The position numbers and the translations under genes were made by a program. This document shows positions 52,473 to 60,533 of a stretch of DNA of 64,000 nucleotides, piece by piece. The notes under the pieces are model-generated. The model searched no databases and was not told where the DNA came from. It saw only the letters and a list, made by a program, of their open reading frames with translations. Source of the stretch: Arthrobacter sp. StoSoilA2 (lineage in GTDB: Bacteria > Actinomycetota > Actinomycetes > Actinomycetales > Micrococcaceae); NCBI RefSeq assembly GCF_019977195.1, contig NZ_AP024643.1, positions 2,852,001-2,916,000 on the forward strand. Direction: 5' to 3'. The stretch's first letter is position 1. Each line of letters starts with the position of its first letter.

Positions 52473-53108
52473 TCATTCAGTACGTGCTTGGTCGTCTGAT
52501 CCGGATAATGCGGGGGCCAGCTCCCCTGTCCCTGGCCGCGCGGTCCCGGAGTGCGGGGCGTACAGACCATACTTGGCGATGTACTGCACCACGCCATCGG
52601 GCACGAGGTACCAAACGGGGTTCCCGGCACCTACGCGTGTCCGGCAATCCGTTGAGGAAATCGCCATGGCTGGAACTTCCAGGAGGCTGACGTCTTCCCT
52701 GCCCATGCCGTCCAGTTCGTGGCCAGGGCGCGTTACACCAACGAAGTGCGCCAAAGACCAGAGTTCGTCAACGTCCTTCCAGGACAGAATCTGGGCCAAG
52801 GCGTCAGCGCCAGTGATGAAGAACAAATCAGCGTCGGGTCGCTGGGCCCTTAGATCGCGCAGGGTGTCGATGGTGTAAGTGGGTCCGGGACGGTCAACAT
52901 CGACCCGGCTCACCGTGAACCTCGGGTTTGAGGCCGTGGCGATCACGGTCATCAAATAACGGTGCTCGGGTTTGCTGACCTGCTTGCTGGACTTCTGCCA
53001 AGGTTGGCCAGTAGGCACGAAAACGACTTCGTCGAGATCGAACTTGGCGGCAACCTCACTTGCAGCCACAAGGTGGCCGTGATGGATGGGATCAAAAGTT
53101 CCACCCAT
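52473..53108 (-). CDS. nadD: Nicotinate-nucleotide adenylyltransferase
   Basis: 211 aa from ATG 53108 (GTG 53111 also possible; the upstream frame to 53270 is not family-like). Motifs: MGGTFDPIHHGHL for ATP binding, FVPTGQPWQK and ISSTDCR. Makes deamido-NAD in NAD synthesis. The N-terminal boundary is uncertain because a conserved-looking run precedes MGGTFDP. Confidence 0.93.
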   Translation of the reverse strand: MGGTFDPIHHGHLVAASEVAAKFDLDEVVFVPTGQPWQKSSKQVSKPEHRYLMTVIATASNPRFTVSRVDVDRPGPTYTIDTLRDLRAQRPDADLFFITGADALAQILSWKDVDELWSLAHFVGVTRPGHELDGMGREDVSLLEVPAMAISSTDCRTRVGAGNPVWYLVPDGVVQYIAKYGLYAPHSGTARPGTGELAPALSGSDDQARTE

Positions 53109-53163
53109 CACGCCCAGCCGGAGCCTGCGCTCCGACTCCCCGCGCGGAGTTGCGGCGATAATG

Positions 53164-53403
53164 TTAGTGGCCCTGCTTGTGGGTGTGCTTGTTCGGGTGC
53201 TGGCGGTGCGGATCCGAGTGCTCTTCCACAGCCTCGTGACGGTTGCCAAGGTTGGTGTAGGAGAGGGCAACGAACATCAAAACCAGCAGGAGGGCAAACA
53301 TGCTGACTCCGAAGACCCACGGCTCGGCCCAGAGCGGGGCAGGCGCTTCGTGGCCGCCTTCTGTTTGGGCTGCTATGGACGTGGCGATCTGCTGAAACAG
53401 CAT
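53164..53403 (-). CDS. Small single-pass membrane protein, 79 aa
   Basis: One transmembrane helix (VFGVSMFALLLVLMFVALSY) and a His-rich C terminus (HSDPHRQHPNKHTHKQGH) that could bind metal. Lies between proA and nadD on the same strand. No family assigned. Confidence 0.6.
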   Translation of the reverse strand: MLFQQIATSIAAQTEGGHEAPAPLWAEPWVFGVSMFALLLVLMFVALSYTNLGNRHEAVEEHSDPHRQHPNKHTHKQGH

Positions 53404-53485
53404 CTTCTCCCCTAGTTGGTTCTCAAGGATTTTCGACGGCGGGACTCCCCGCCGTTCCGGACTTCTGTTCTATGTTACCGCGTAG

Positions 53486-54850
53486 CTAACTGCGGATCTG
53501 GCCTTCGCCCTGCACGATCCACTTGGTGGTGGTGAGTTCGGTCAGGCCCATGGGCCCACGGGCGTGCAGCTTTTGGGTGGAAATACCCACTTCTGCTCCG
53601 AGGCCGAGCTCACCGCCGTCGGTGAAACGCGTGGAGGCGTTGACGATGACGGCAGCCGAGTCGATTTCAGCAATGAATCTCTCGGCGTTGGCCAGGTTGT
53701 TCGTCAGGATCGCTTCGGTGTGCCCGGTGGTCCACTTGCGGATGTGATTGACGGCATCATCGAGGTTGTCCACCATGGCAACGGCAAGGTCCAGGTCCAT
53801 GTACTCGGTGGCCCAATCGTCGTCGTCGGCCGGAACGGTTTCAACGTCCTTGCCCAAAGCGGCAGCAATCCGCTCATCGACGTGGAGGGTGACTCCGGCA
53901 GCGCGAAGTGCAGCGGCAACGGCAGGCAGCACGGTGGAGCCCGAGTGTACAAGAAGGGTCTCTACGGTGTTGCAGACGCTGGGACGCTGCGTCTTGGCAT
54001 TCAAAAGAATGTCAACCGCCATCTCTTCATTGGCCGATTCGTCGATGAAGATATGCACATTGCCTTCACCCGTTTCAATAACAGGCACGGCAGAGTTGGT
54101 CACGACAGTCTGGATAAGTTCCCGTCCACCCCGGGGAATCAGGACGTCAACGCGACCCCGGGCACGCATGAGCACGTTGGCGCCCTCGCGGCCGTACTGG
54201 TCCACGGTCTGCACAGCATCGGCAGGCAGGCCAACAGAGTCCAGGGCTTCCCGAAGGATCTGCACCAGGGCCTCATTGGTGTTCGCTGCAGCGGAACCAC
54301 CCCGCAGGATGACGGCATTGCCGCTCTTAAGCGCGAGTCCGGCAATATCCACCGTGACATTGGGGCGGGCTTCATAAATAGCAGCAACAACGCCCATGGG
54401 GACGTTGACCTGGCGCAGGCGCAAGCCGTTGGGCAGCGTCTGGCCACGGACCACGTTGCCTACGGGGTCCGGCAGGCCAGCCAGGTTCTCCAAAGCAGCA
54501 ACCAGCCCATCGATCCGGGCAGGTGTCAGCGTCAGCCGGTCAAGAAGAGCGGCAGATGTGCCATTGGCACGTCCTGCGGCAACATCCTTGGCGTTTGCTT
54601 CCAGCACGTGCTTCCGGCGCTCCTGAAGGGCAGCACCAATAGCGCGCAGGGCGCGGTCCTTCCACGCACGGTTGGCTTGACCCATACGGCGGGCGGCCTT
54701 GCGGGAGCGGTCGGCAATGGCATGGACGGCAGCCTGGACATCTTCCGGCGACAACGGAGCGCCACCTGCCACAGGGTTCTCCGGCGTTTGGCCGGCGGCA
54801 CCGGAAACGTCGGAAATCACAGGGGCGTCAGGGGTCAGCGCTTCAGTCAT
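53486..54850 (-). CDS. proA: Gamma-glutamyl phosphate reductase
   Basis: 454 aa. ALDH-like fold with catalytic Cys in QRPSVCNTVETLL, the VPMGVVAAIYEARPNVT segment and PRGGRELIQTV. Second reductive step of proline synthesis. Follows proB after 26 bases on the same strand. Confidence 0.95.
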   Translation of the reverse strand: MTEALTPDAPVISDVSGAAGQTPENPVAGGAPLSPEDVQAAVHAIADRSRKAARRMGQANRAWKDRALRAIGAALQERRKHVLEANAKDVAAGRANGTSAALLDRLTLTPARIDGLVAALENLAGLPDPVGNVVRGQTLPNGLRLRQVNVPMGVVAAIYEARPNVTVDIAGLALKSGNAVILRGGSAAANTNEALVQILREALDSVGLPADAVQTVDQYGREGANVLMRARGRVDVLIPRGGRELIQTVVTNSAVPVIETGEGNVHIFIDESANEEMAVDILLNAKTQRPSVCNTVETLLVHSGSTVLPAVAAALRAAGVTLHVDERIAAALGKDVETVPADDDDWATEYMDLDLAVAMVDNLDDAVNHIRKWTTGHTEAILTNNLANAERFIAEIDSAAVIVNASTRFTDGGELGLGAEVGISTQKLHARGPMGLTELTTTKWIVQGEGQIRS

Positions 54851-54876
54851 GCTCCAAGTTTAGATGAGGGCGCAGC

Positions 54877-56025
54877 CTAAAGGAGTACGAGGTCGTCAAC
54901 ATGAACAACTTCGCGGTCGTATCCGCGGCCCATTGCCTGGCCGAGTTCCTGGGTGGAGCGTCCCAGCATGCGGGGAAGCTCCTCCGAGGAATAGTTCACC
55001 AGGCCGCGGGCAATCACTGTTCCGTCCAAAGCCACCATTTCAACGGGGTCCCCGGCTTCGAAGTCTCCGAATACGTCCGATATCCCCGCGGGCAGGAGTG
55101 ACCTATGCCGGTCGCGCACTGCCTTCACCGCGCCGTCGTCGAGTATCAAGCGCCCGTGAACCGTTGCCAGGTGAGCCAGCCACAGGAGCCGGACGGGCTT
55201 GCGGCTGCCGTTGACGGCGAACCACGTTCCTACGTCCTCCCCTGCCAGGGCAGCTGCAGCATTGGGCGTCGAAGTCACCAGCGCGTGGATCCCTGACCCG
55301 GCAGCTATGGACGCCGCTTCCACTTTGGTCATCATGCCGCCGGTACCTACACCGGCCTTGCCTGCCTTGCCAATGGTCACGTCCTCGAGGTCCTGCGGAC
55401 CACGAACCAAGGGGATGCGCTTGGCGCCGTGGGAGGGTGGACCGTCGTACAGGGCATCGACGTCGGAGAGCAGCACGAGTGCGTCGGCGCGCACCAGGTG
55501 TGCCACCAGGGCTGCGAGGCGATCGTTGTCCCCAAAACGGATCTCATGGGTTGCCACGGTGTCGTTCTCGTTGACGACGGGAACGACACCAAGGTTCAGC
55601 AGGCGGTCCAGGGCACGGAAAGCATTGGTGTGTTGCGTCCGGCGCATGAGGTCGTCAGCTGTCAGCAGGACCTGGCTGACCGTGACGCCGTGCGCGCTGA
55701 AAGCTTGCGTATAGCGCGCCATCAACAGGCCCTGCCCCACGCTTGCCGCAGCCTGCTGGGTAGCGAGGTCCTTCGGGCGCTTGGCGAGCCCCAGCGGGGC
55801 AAGACCTGCCGCGATGGCGCCCGAGGAAACCAGGATGATTTCAGTACCGGCGTTTCGTTTGTCAGCCAGCGCATTAACCAGCGAAGTCAGCGATTTCTCG
55901 GAAATGCCGCCCTTGATACTGGTCAGCGAGGACGAGCCCACTTTGACAACAATCCTCTTGGCGGTGGCCAGGGCCTGACGCTCAAGAACCTCTGCGTCCG
56001 GAATTTCGACAGTCCTAGTCGTCAT
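54877..56025 (-). CDS. proB: Glutamate 5-kinase
   Basis: 382 aa. Amino-acid kinase domain (RIVVKVGSSSLTSIKGGISE, LVSSGAIAAG, VPVVNENDTVATHEI, GTGGMMTKVEAA) plus a C-terminal PUA domain (GLVNYSSEELPRMLGRST). First step of proline synthesis. Start overlaps the end of obgE by 11 bases. Confidence 0.95.
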   Translation of the reverse strand: MTTRTVEIPDAEVLERQALATAKRIVVKVGSSSLTSIKGGISEKSLTSLVNALADKRNAGTEIILVSSGAIAAGLAPLGLAKRPKDLATQQAAASVGQGLLMARYTQAFSAHGVTVSQVLLTADDLMRRTQHTNAFRALDRLLNLGVVPVVNENDTVATHEIRFGDNDRLAALVAHLVRADALVLLSDVDALYDGPPSHGAKRIPLVRGPQDLEDVTIGKAGKAGVGTGGMMTKVEAASIAAGSGIHALVTSTPNAAAALAGEDVGTWFAVNGSRKPVRLLWLAHLATVHGRLILDDGAVKAVRDRHRSLLPAGISDVFGDFEAGDPVEMVALDGTVIARGLVNYSSEELPRMLGRSTQELGQAMGRGYDREVVHVDDLVLL

Positions 56026-57601
56026 CACCGGTATCCAGGTGGCCTTCCGTTACGGGCTGGGCACGACGACGGCTGACGGACTCAGTCCAGATGCCAGCCT
56101 TGCGCTCGGCTTCGAGTTCAGCACGGGCGGCAGCCTTCGCTTCCCGGCGCTCAAGCTGTTCATCGCGCTTTTGCGAACGTGTGGGACGGTCGCCGATGTC
56201 CGCGACGCGGATATCGGTACCACGGGGAGTCGCCAGGAGCTCGGCGCCTGCCATCATGGTGGGCTCCCAGTCGAAGACCACGCCATCGTCCTCGCCGATG
56301 ACCACCGTATCGCCGGGCTTCGCTCCAACCTTGAAGAGCTCCGTCTCGACGCCCAGCTTGGCCAGGCGATCGGCCAGGTAGCCAATGGCTTCCTCGTTGG
56401 TGAAGTCGGTCTGCTTGACCCAGCGGACAGGCTTCTCGCCCAACACGCGGAACAGCGGCTCGAGGTTCTTTTCCTCGCGGCGGATCCGGAATCCGCTCTC
56501 GTTGACGGCGCGCGGACGAAGGATGGGCGGGGCAACCTTGGGAGGGGCAGTCTCTACGGCATCCCGCGCAGCCTTGACGATCTCCGCCATTGCGAAGCCA
56601 AGCTGGCGCAGGCCCTCATGGCTGGTTGCCGAGACTTCGAAGACACGGTAGCCGCGTGCTTCGAGGTCCGGACGAACGAACTCCGCCATGTCCTTGCCAT
56701 CCGGAAGATCCACTTTGTTCAGGACAACAAGCTTGGGACGCTCGTTCAACGGCACTACTTCGCCGTCTACGCCGGCGTAGCTCATGTCCACGGCGTACTT
56801 CTCCAGTTCCGCCTCAATGATGGCCAGATCGGAGAGTGGATCACGGTCCGATTCCAGGGTTCCGCAGTCCAGGACGTGAACCAGGGCCGCGCAGCGTTCA
56901 ACGTGGCGCAGGAAGTTGTGGCCAAGGCCCTTGCCCTCGCTGGCGCCTTCGATCAGGCCGGGCACATCGGCGATGGTGAACCGGATGTCGCCGGCCTGGA
57001 CGACGCCAAGGTTGGGAATGAGGGTGGTGAAGGGGTAGTCGGCAATCTTTGGCCGGGCAGCGGACATGGCCGCAATGAGGCTGGATTTTCCAGCGGAGGG
57101 GAATCCGACCAGCGCGATATCGGCGATGGACTTCAGTTCCAGCACGATGTCGCTGGATTCGCCTTCAATGCCCAGTAGCGCGAAGCCGGGCGCGCGCCGC
57201 TTTTGCGAGGACAGTGAGGCGTTTCCGAGACCGCCCTGGCCTCCTGCCGCGGCAACATACTCCGTGCCTTCGCCCACGAGGTCAGCGAGGACCTCGCCGT
57301 CCTTCGTCTTCACCACGGTGCCGTCCGGCACGGGGAGGATCAAGGTTTCGCCGTTCTTGCCGCCACGCCAATCACCCATGCCAGGGCCACCGTTGGTGGC
57401 GTGGCGGTGGGGGGCGTGGTGGTAGTCAAGCAAGGTGGTGGTCTGCGCCGACACCCTAAGGATGACGTCTCCGCCGTTGCCGCCATTGCCGCCGTCGGGT
57501 CCACCGAGAGGCTTGAACTTTTCCCGCTTGACAGAGACACAGCCGTGGCCGCCGGTTCCGCCGGATACGTGCAGGACTACCCGGTCTACAAAGCTCGCCA
57601 C
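56015..57601 (-). CDS. obgE: GTPase Obg
   Basis: 528 aa from GTG 57601, with gaggag upstream. Gly-rich Obg fold (VSGGTGGHGCVSVKREKFKP), G domain (GFPSAGKSSLIAAM, DVPGLIEGASEGKG, LNKVDLPDGKD), and a C-terminal OCT domain as in actinobacterial Obg. Required for ribosome assembly and stress control. Confidence 0.96.
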   Translation of the reverse strand: MASFVDRVVLHVSGGTGGHGCVSVKREKFKPLGGPDGGNGGNGGDVILRVSAQTTTLLDYHHAPHRHATNGGPGMGDWRGGKNGETLILPVPDGTVVKTKDGEVLADLVGEGTEYVAAAGGQGGLGNASLSSQKRRAPGFALLGIEGESSDIVLELKSIADIALVGFPSAGKSSLIAAMSAARPKIADYPFTTLIPNLGVVQAGDIRFTIADVPGLIEGASEGKGLGHNFLRHVERCAALVHVLDCGTLESDRDPLSDLAIIEAELEKYAVDMSYAGVDGEVVPLNERPKLVVLNKVDLPDGKDMAEFVRPDLEARGYRVFEVSATSHEGLRQLGFAMAEIVKAARDAVETAPPKVAPPILRPRAVNESGFRIRREEKNLEPLFRVLGEKPVRWVKQTDFTNEEAIGYLADRLAKLGVETELFKVGAKPGDTVVIGEDDGVVFDWEPTMMAGAELLATPRGTDIRVADIGDRPTRSQKRDEQLERREAKAAARAELEAERKAGIWTESVSRRRAQPVTEGHLDTGDDD

Positions 57602-57682
57602 GTGAATCTCCTCTTGCTGTTGCCAGCGCTGTTGCATAAACCAGAGCGCCATGGGCGCCCTAATCGATTGTAATGCGGTTAA

Positions 57683-57719
57683 AAGAACGGTGGAGCGGGC
57701 CGTTTGGCCCGCTCCACCG
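57683..57719 (-). terminator. Terminator-like hairpin after rpmA
   Basis: CGGTGGAGCGGGCC and GGCCCGCTCCACCG form a perfect 14-bp stem with a 4-base loop, followed on the minus strand by TTCTTTTAA. It separates rplU-rpmA from obgE transcription. Confidence 0.85.
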
Positions 57720-57734
57720 GTTCAGAACTTGTTG

Positions 57735-57998
57735 TTACTCTGCAGCTGCAGCAGCAACGATGTTCACTACGCGACGTCCGCGGCGAGTACCAAACTCAAC
57801 CGCACCGGCCTCGAGTGCGAACAGGGTGTCGTCGCCACCGCGGCCGACGCCTGCACCGGGGTGGAAGTGGGTTCCGCGCTGGCGAACGATGATCTCGCCT
57901 GCGGAAACTACCTGGCCACCGAAACGCTTGACGCCGAGGCGCTGTGCGTTGGAGTCACGACCGTTGCGAGTGGAGCTCGCGCCTTTTTTGTGTGCCAT
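57735..57998 (-). CDS. rpmA: 50S ribosomal protein L27
   Basis: 87 aa: MAHKKGASSTRNGRDSNAQR, then FGGQVVSAGEIIVRQRG, a full-length L27. The N terminus reaches the peptidyl transferase centre. Follows rplU by 59 bases. Confidence 0.97.
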   Translation of the reverse strand: MAHKKGASSTRNGRDSNAQRLGVKRFGGQVVSAGEIIVRQRGTHFHPGAGVGRGGDDTLFALEAGAVEFGTRRGRRVVNIVAAAAAE

Positions 57999-58057
57999 GT
58001 GAAATGCCTGCCTCTAAATTTCTGGGGAAACTGAAAATCTGAACAGAGTAACGAAAG

Positions 58058-58366
58058 TTACTTGATGCTCGTGATCTTGATCTTGGTCAGTTCCTGACGG
58101 TGACCCTGGCGCTTCTTGTAGCCGGTCTTGTTCTTGAACTTCTGGATGACGATCTTGGGACCGCGAAGGTCCTCAAGGATCTCAGCCGTGACCTTGACCT
58201 TGGCCAGGTCCGCAGCAGCGGACGTGACCTTGTCGCCGTCAACCAGGAGCAAGGCGGGCAGCTCAAGCGTGCTGCCGGCTCCACCGGGGACGCGGTTAAG
58301 CGTTACGTAGTCTCCAACGGAAACTTTTTCTTGGCGGCCGCCTGCGCGGACAATCGCGTACACCAC
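58058..58366 (-). CDS. rplU: 50S ribosomal protein L21
   Basis: 102 aa from GTG 58366, giving the family-typical start VYAIVRAGGRQEKV; GTG 58378 would add four residues. The C terminus GYKKRQGHRQELTKIKI is the L21 signature. First gene of the rplU-rpmA pair. Confidence 0.95.
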   Translation of the reverse strand: MVYAIVRAGGRQEKVSVGDYVTLNRVPGGAGSTLELPALLLVDGDKVTSAAADLAKVKVTAEILEDLRGPKIVIQKFKNKTGYKKRQGHRQELTKIKITSIK

Positions 58367-58742
58367 TTGGGTACTCACTTCTCTCGACGTTTCTTACTAA
58401 ATTTGCGTGCGGAACCTTGAACCGGAATCAGGCTTGGTTCGCGCTGTGCCTCAACGCCGTGGACTTCAGATCGAAGCCCGCGAGTCATCCCATGAACAAT
58501 TCCAAGGGGCATAACCCAAGTGTTGGCGTAAGCACCGAAGATCAAGATTACGCTAGTTTGACCTTCAGCTGCAAATGAGGCCGGGTCCGGAGGCTATCGG
58601 GTGACTTGCATCACCAGTTGTAACGGACTCTCCCGGCACCGTGCCCATACAGCCTACAGGGTTTGGGCGGGAATGCTGCGATTTGGCTGGCGACGCGCGG
58701 GAGTTTCGTCGATCGGCTATGCAGAAACCACGGAAATCGAAC
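58367..58742. other. rplU promoter and leader region
   Basis: About 375 bases between rplU and the 3' end of thiD-tenA. It should contain the rplU promoter; no gene, RNA or strong hairpin is recognised. Confidence 0.35.
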
Positions 58743-60299
58743 TCAGGCGAAGAGCCTTGGCGCATCAAAGAAGGCCGTCTCGTAGCGGCAAGAGTGTGTA
58801 AAGGCCTCAACCATGGCCTCGCGTTCCTGCGCAGAGGCCTTGAGGGCGGCTGCGTCCGTAAGGTCGATCGCTTTGCGGGTTGCGGCAGCAAACTCCTCGT
58901 CGGCGTAGGTCTTCAACCAGTCGGCGTACGGGTGGTCGCCGGGTGCGCCTGCATCCACGTAGGCCGCGTGGAGTTGCCGGCCTACCTCCGCGTACAGCCA
59001 GTAACAGGGCAGGATTGCTGCGAGCAACACAGCGTAACTGCCGGACGCGGAAGTGGCCAGGAGGTGGTCCACGTACGACTTGGTCACGGGTCCGGTCTGC
59101 GTCGGAGCCGGGCGCGTGCTCAGCCAGTTCCGATGAAGCTCGGACTCGACCTCAAGGCAGGTCTGTGACGCCTTGGCCCAGAAGAGCTGCTCTTCCTCAG
59201 TGGGGGCAAGGGCACCGGCGCGGGCCAGAACCCGGGAATAGCCGTTGAGGTAGATGGCATCCTGGGCAAGGTAGTAGTTGAACTCGGGCTCAGGGAGCCT
59301 CCCCGACTGCAGGCCCTGGATGAAGGCCAGGCCGTAGATTGCGTCCAACTCCGGCGTGGCTTCCGCCCAAAGTCGCGCGGCAAAATCGCCGGACCGGCCA
59401 GCAGGATTCCGTGTCGGCTCCAGATGGTGAAAGTGCTGGATCGGCCCGCTGCCCCTGCCCACGTCGAGCCCGTCGGCCGCAGAAAGGGCCTGCAGCAGCC
59501 ACGGCTTAACCTCCCGCAGTGACGCTTCCCAGTCACCTCTGCGGGCCTGCACCGTGGCCAATGCCGAGGAGAGCGAACAGCCCGTTCCGTGGCTGTTCCG
59601 GGTATCCACGCGGGGACCGGCCACCTCGATAACGTCCTGCCGCAGCAAGCCGCTCGTATTGACCAAGGCATCAGGACATTCCGCTCCTGCCAAATGGCCA
59701 CCCTTCACCAGGATGGTCGTTCCACATTCGGCAGCCAGACGCTTGCCTTGGTCAAGGGCAGTGGCCCAGTCCGGGGCGTCAGGCTCCCCCAGCAACATAG
59801 CCAGTTCGGGAAGGTTGGGGGTAACGAGATCCGCCAAAGGCAGGAGGCTGCGCAGGGCGGCTTCGGCGTTCCCACGCAGAAGCCGGTCGCCGCTGGTGGC
59901 CACCATCACCGGGTCAAGGACCACGACGGCGGGACGCACGTCTTCGAGCCAGCTGCGGACTTCGTGGATGACGGACGCGTCACCCAACATCCCGATCTTG
60001 ACGGCATCAATCTCAATATCGCTGCTGACGGCATCCAGTTGCTGGCGCAGGAACTCCACGGGCGGAACATGGACTGCACTGACTCCAAGGGTGTTCTGTG
60101 CCGTGAGCGCCGTGATGGCAGCCATTCCGTAACCACCGTGCGCAGCAATGCTCTTCAGGTCTGCCTGGATCCCTGCGCCTCCGGACGGATCCGAACCGGC
60201 AATGCTAAGCACCCGCGGATGTTGCCGGGCAGCCACGGGTCCGCCAACGCTACCGGCGGGGTCAAGGGGGTAGACAGGGGAACTCGACAATGAAGCCAT
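58743..60299 (-). CDS. thiD: Bifunctional HMP(-P) kinase / thiaminase II (ThiD-TenA fusion)
   Basis: 518 aa from ATG 60299 (ATG 60308 is too close to the ribosome site). N-terminal ThiD kinase: SIAGSDPSGGAGIQADLKS, KIGMLGD, VLVKGGHL, GTGCSLSSALA. C-terminal TenA domain: ARLWAEATPELDAIYGLAF, YYLAQDAIYL, YADEEFAAA. ThiD phosphorylates the pyrimidine precursor and TenA salvages it from degraded thiamine. Expression is under the TPP riboswitch immediately upstream. Confidence 0.93.
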   Translation of the reverse strand: MASLSSSPVYPLDPAGSVGGPVAARQHPRVLSIAGSDPSGGAGIQADLKSIAAHGGYGMAAITALTAQNTLGVSAVHVPPVEFLRQQLDAVSSDIEIDAVKIGMLGDASVIHEVRSWLEDVRPAVVVLDPVMVATSGDRLLRGNAEAALRSLLPLADLVTPNLPELAMLLGEPDAPDWATALDQGKRLAAECGTTILVKGGHLAGAECPDALVNTSGLLRQDVIEVAGPRVDTRNSHGTGCSLSSALATVQARRGDWEASLREVKPWLLQALSAADGLDVGRGSGPIQHFHHLEPTRNPAGRSGDFAARLWAEATPELDAIYGLAFIQGLQSGRLPEPEFNYYLAQDAIYLNGYSRVLARAGALAPTEEEQLFWAKASQTCLEVESELHRNWLSTRPAPTQTGPVTKSYVDHLLATSASGSYAVLLAAILPCYWLYAEVGRQLHAAYVDAGAPGDHPYADWLKTYADEEFAAATRKAIDLTDAAALKASAQEREAMVEAFTHSCRYETAFFDAPRLFA

Positions 60300-60308
60300 G
60301 ATGGACAT

Positions 60309-60386
60309 CCCTTCGCCGGTGCTAACCGGACAGGTTCAACGGGTCTGGATCTCAGCCAGGCCCAGCGCCCGGCACCCCGTGTCAGT
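60309..60386 (-). ncRNA. TPP (THI-box) riboswitch
   Basis: The minus strand carries the THI-box core: ACACGGGGTGCC, then GGCTGAGATC, ACCCGTTGAACCTG, and CCGGTTAGCACCGGCGAAGG. It runs into the ribosome site of thiD-tenA, so thiamine pyrophosphate probably blocks translation initiation. Confidence 0.93.
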
Positions 60387-60460
60387 TTCCTAGCGTAGCC
60401 GGGAAGTCCAGCGGTCCGGGAACCGGCCTGCTTGGGTGCATGGATGTGACTGCCGGCGAC

Positions 60461-60508
60461 AAAAGAGTCCCGCAGTATCCGACGACATCGGATACTGCGG
60501 GACTCTTT
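60461..60508 (-). terminator. Strong terminator after rne
   Basis: A perfect 21-bp stem (AAAGAGTCCCGC... paired with ...GCGGGACTCTTT) with a 5-base loop and a TTTT run on the minus strand, 25 bases after the rne stop. Confidence 0.92.
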
Positions 60509-60533
60509 CAATACGTCATCAGTGCTGACGTGC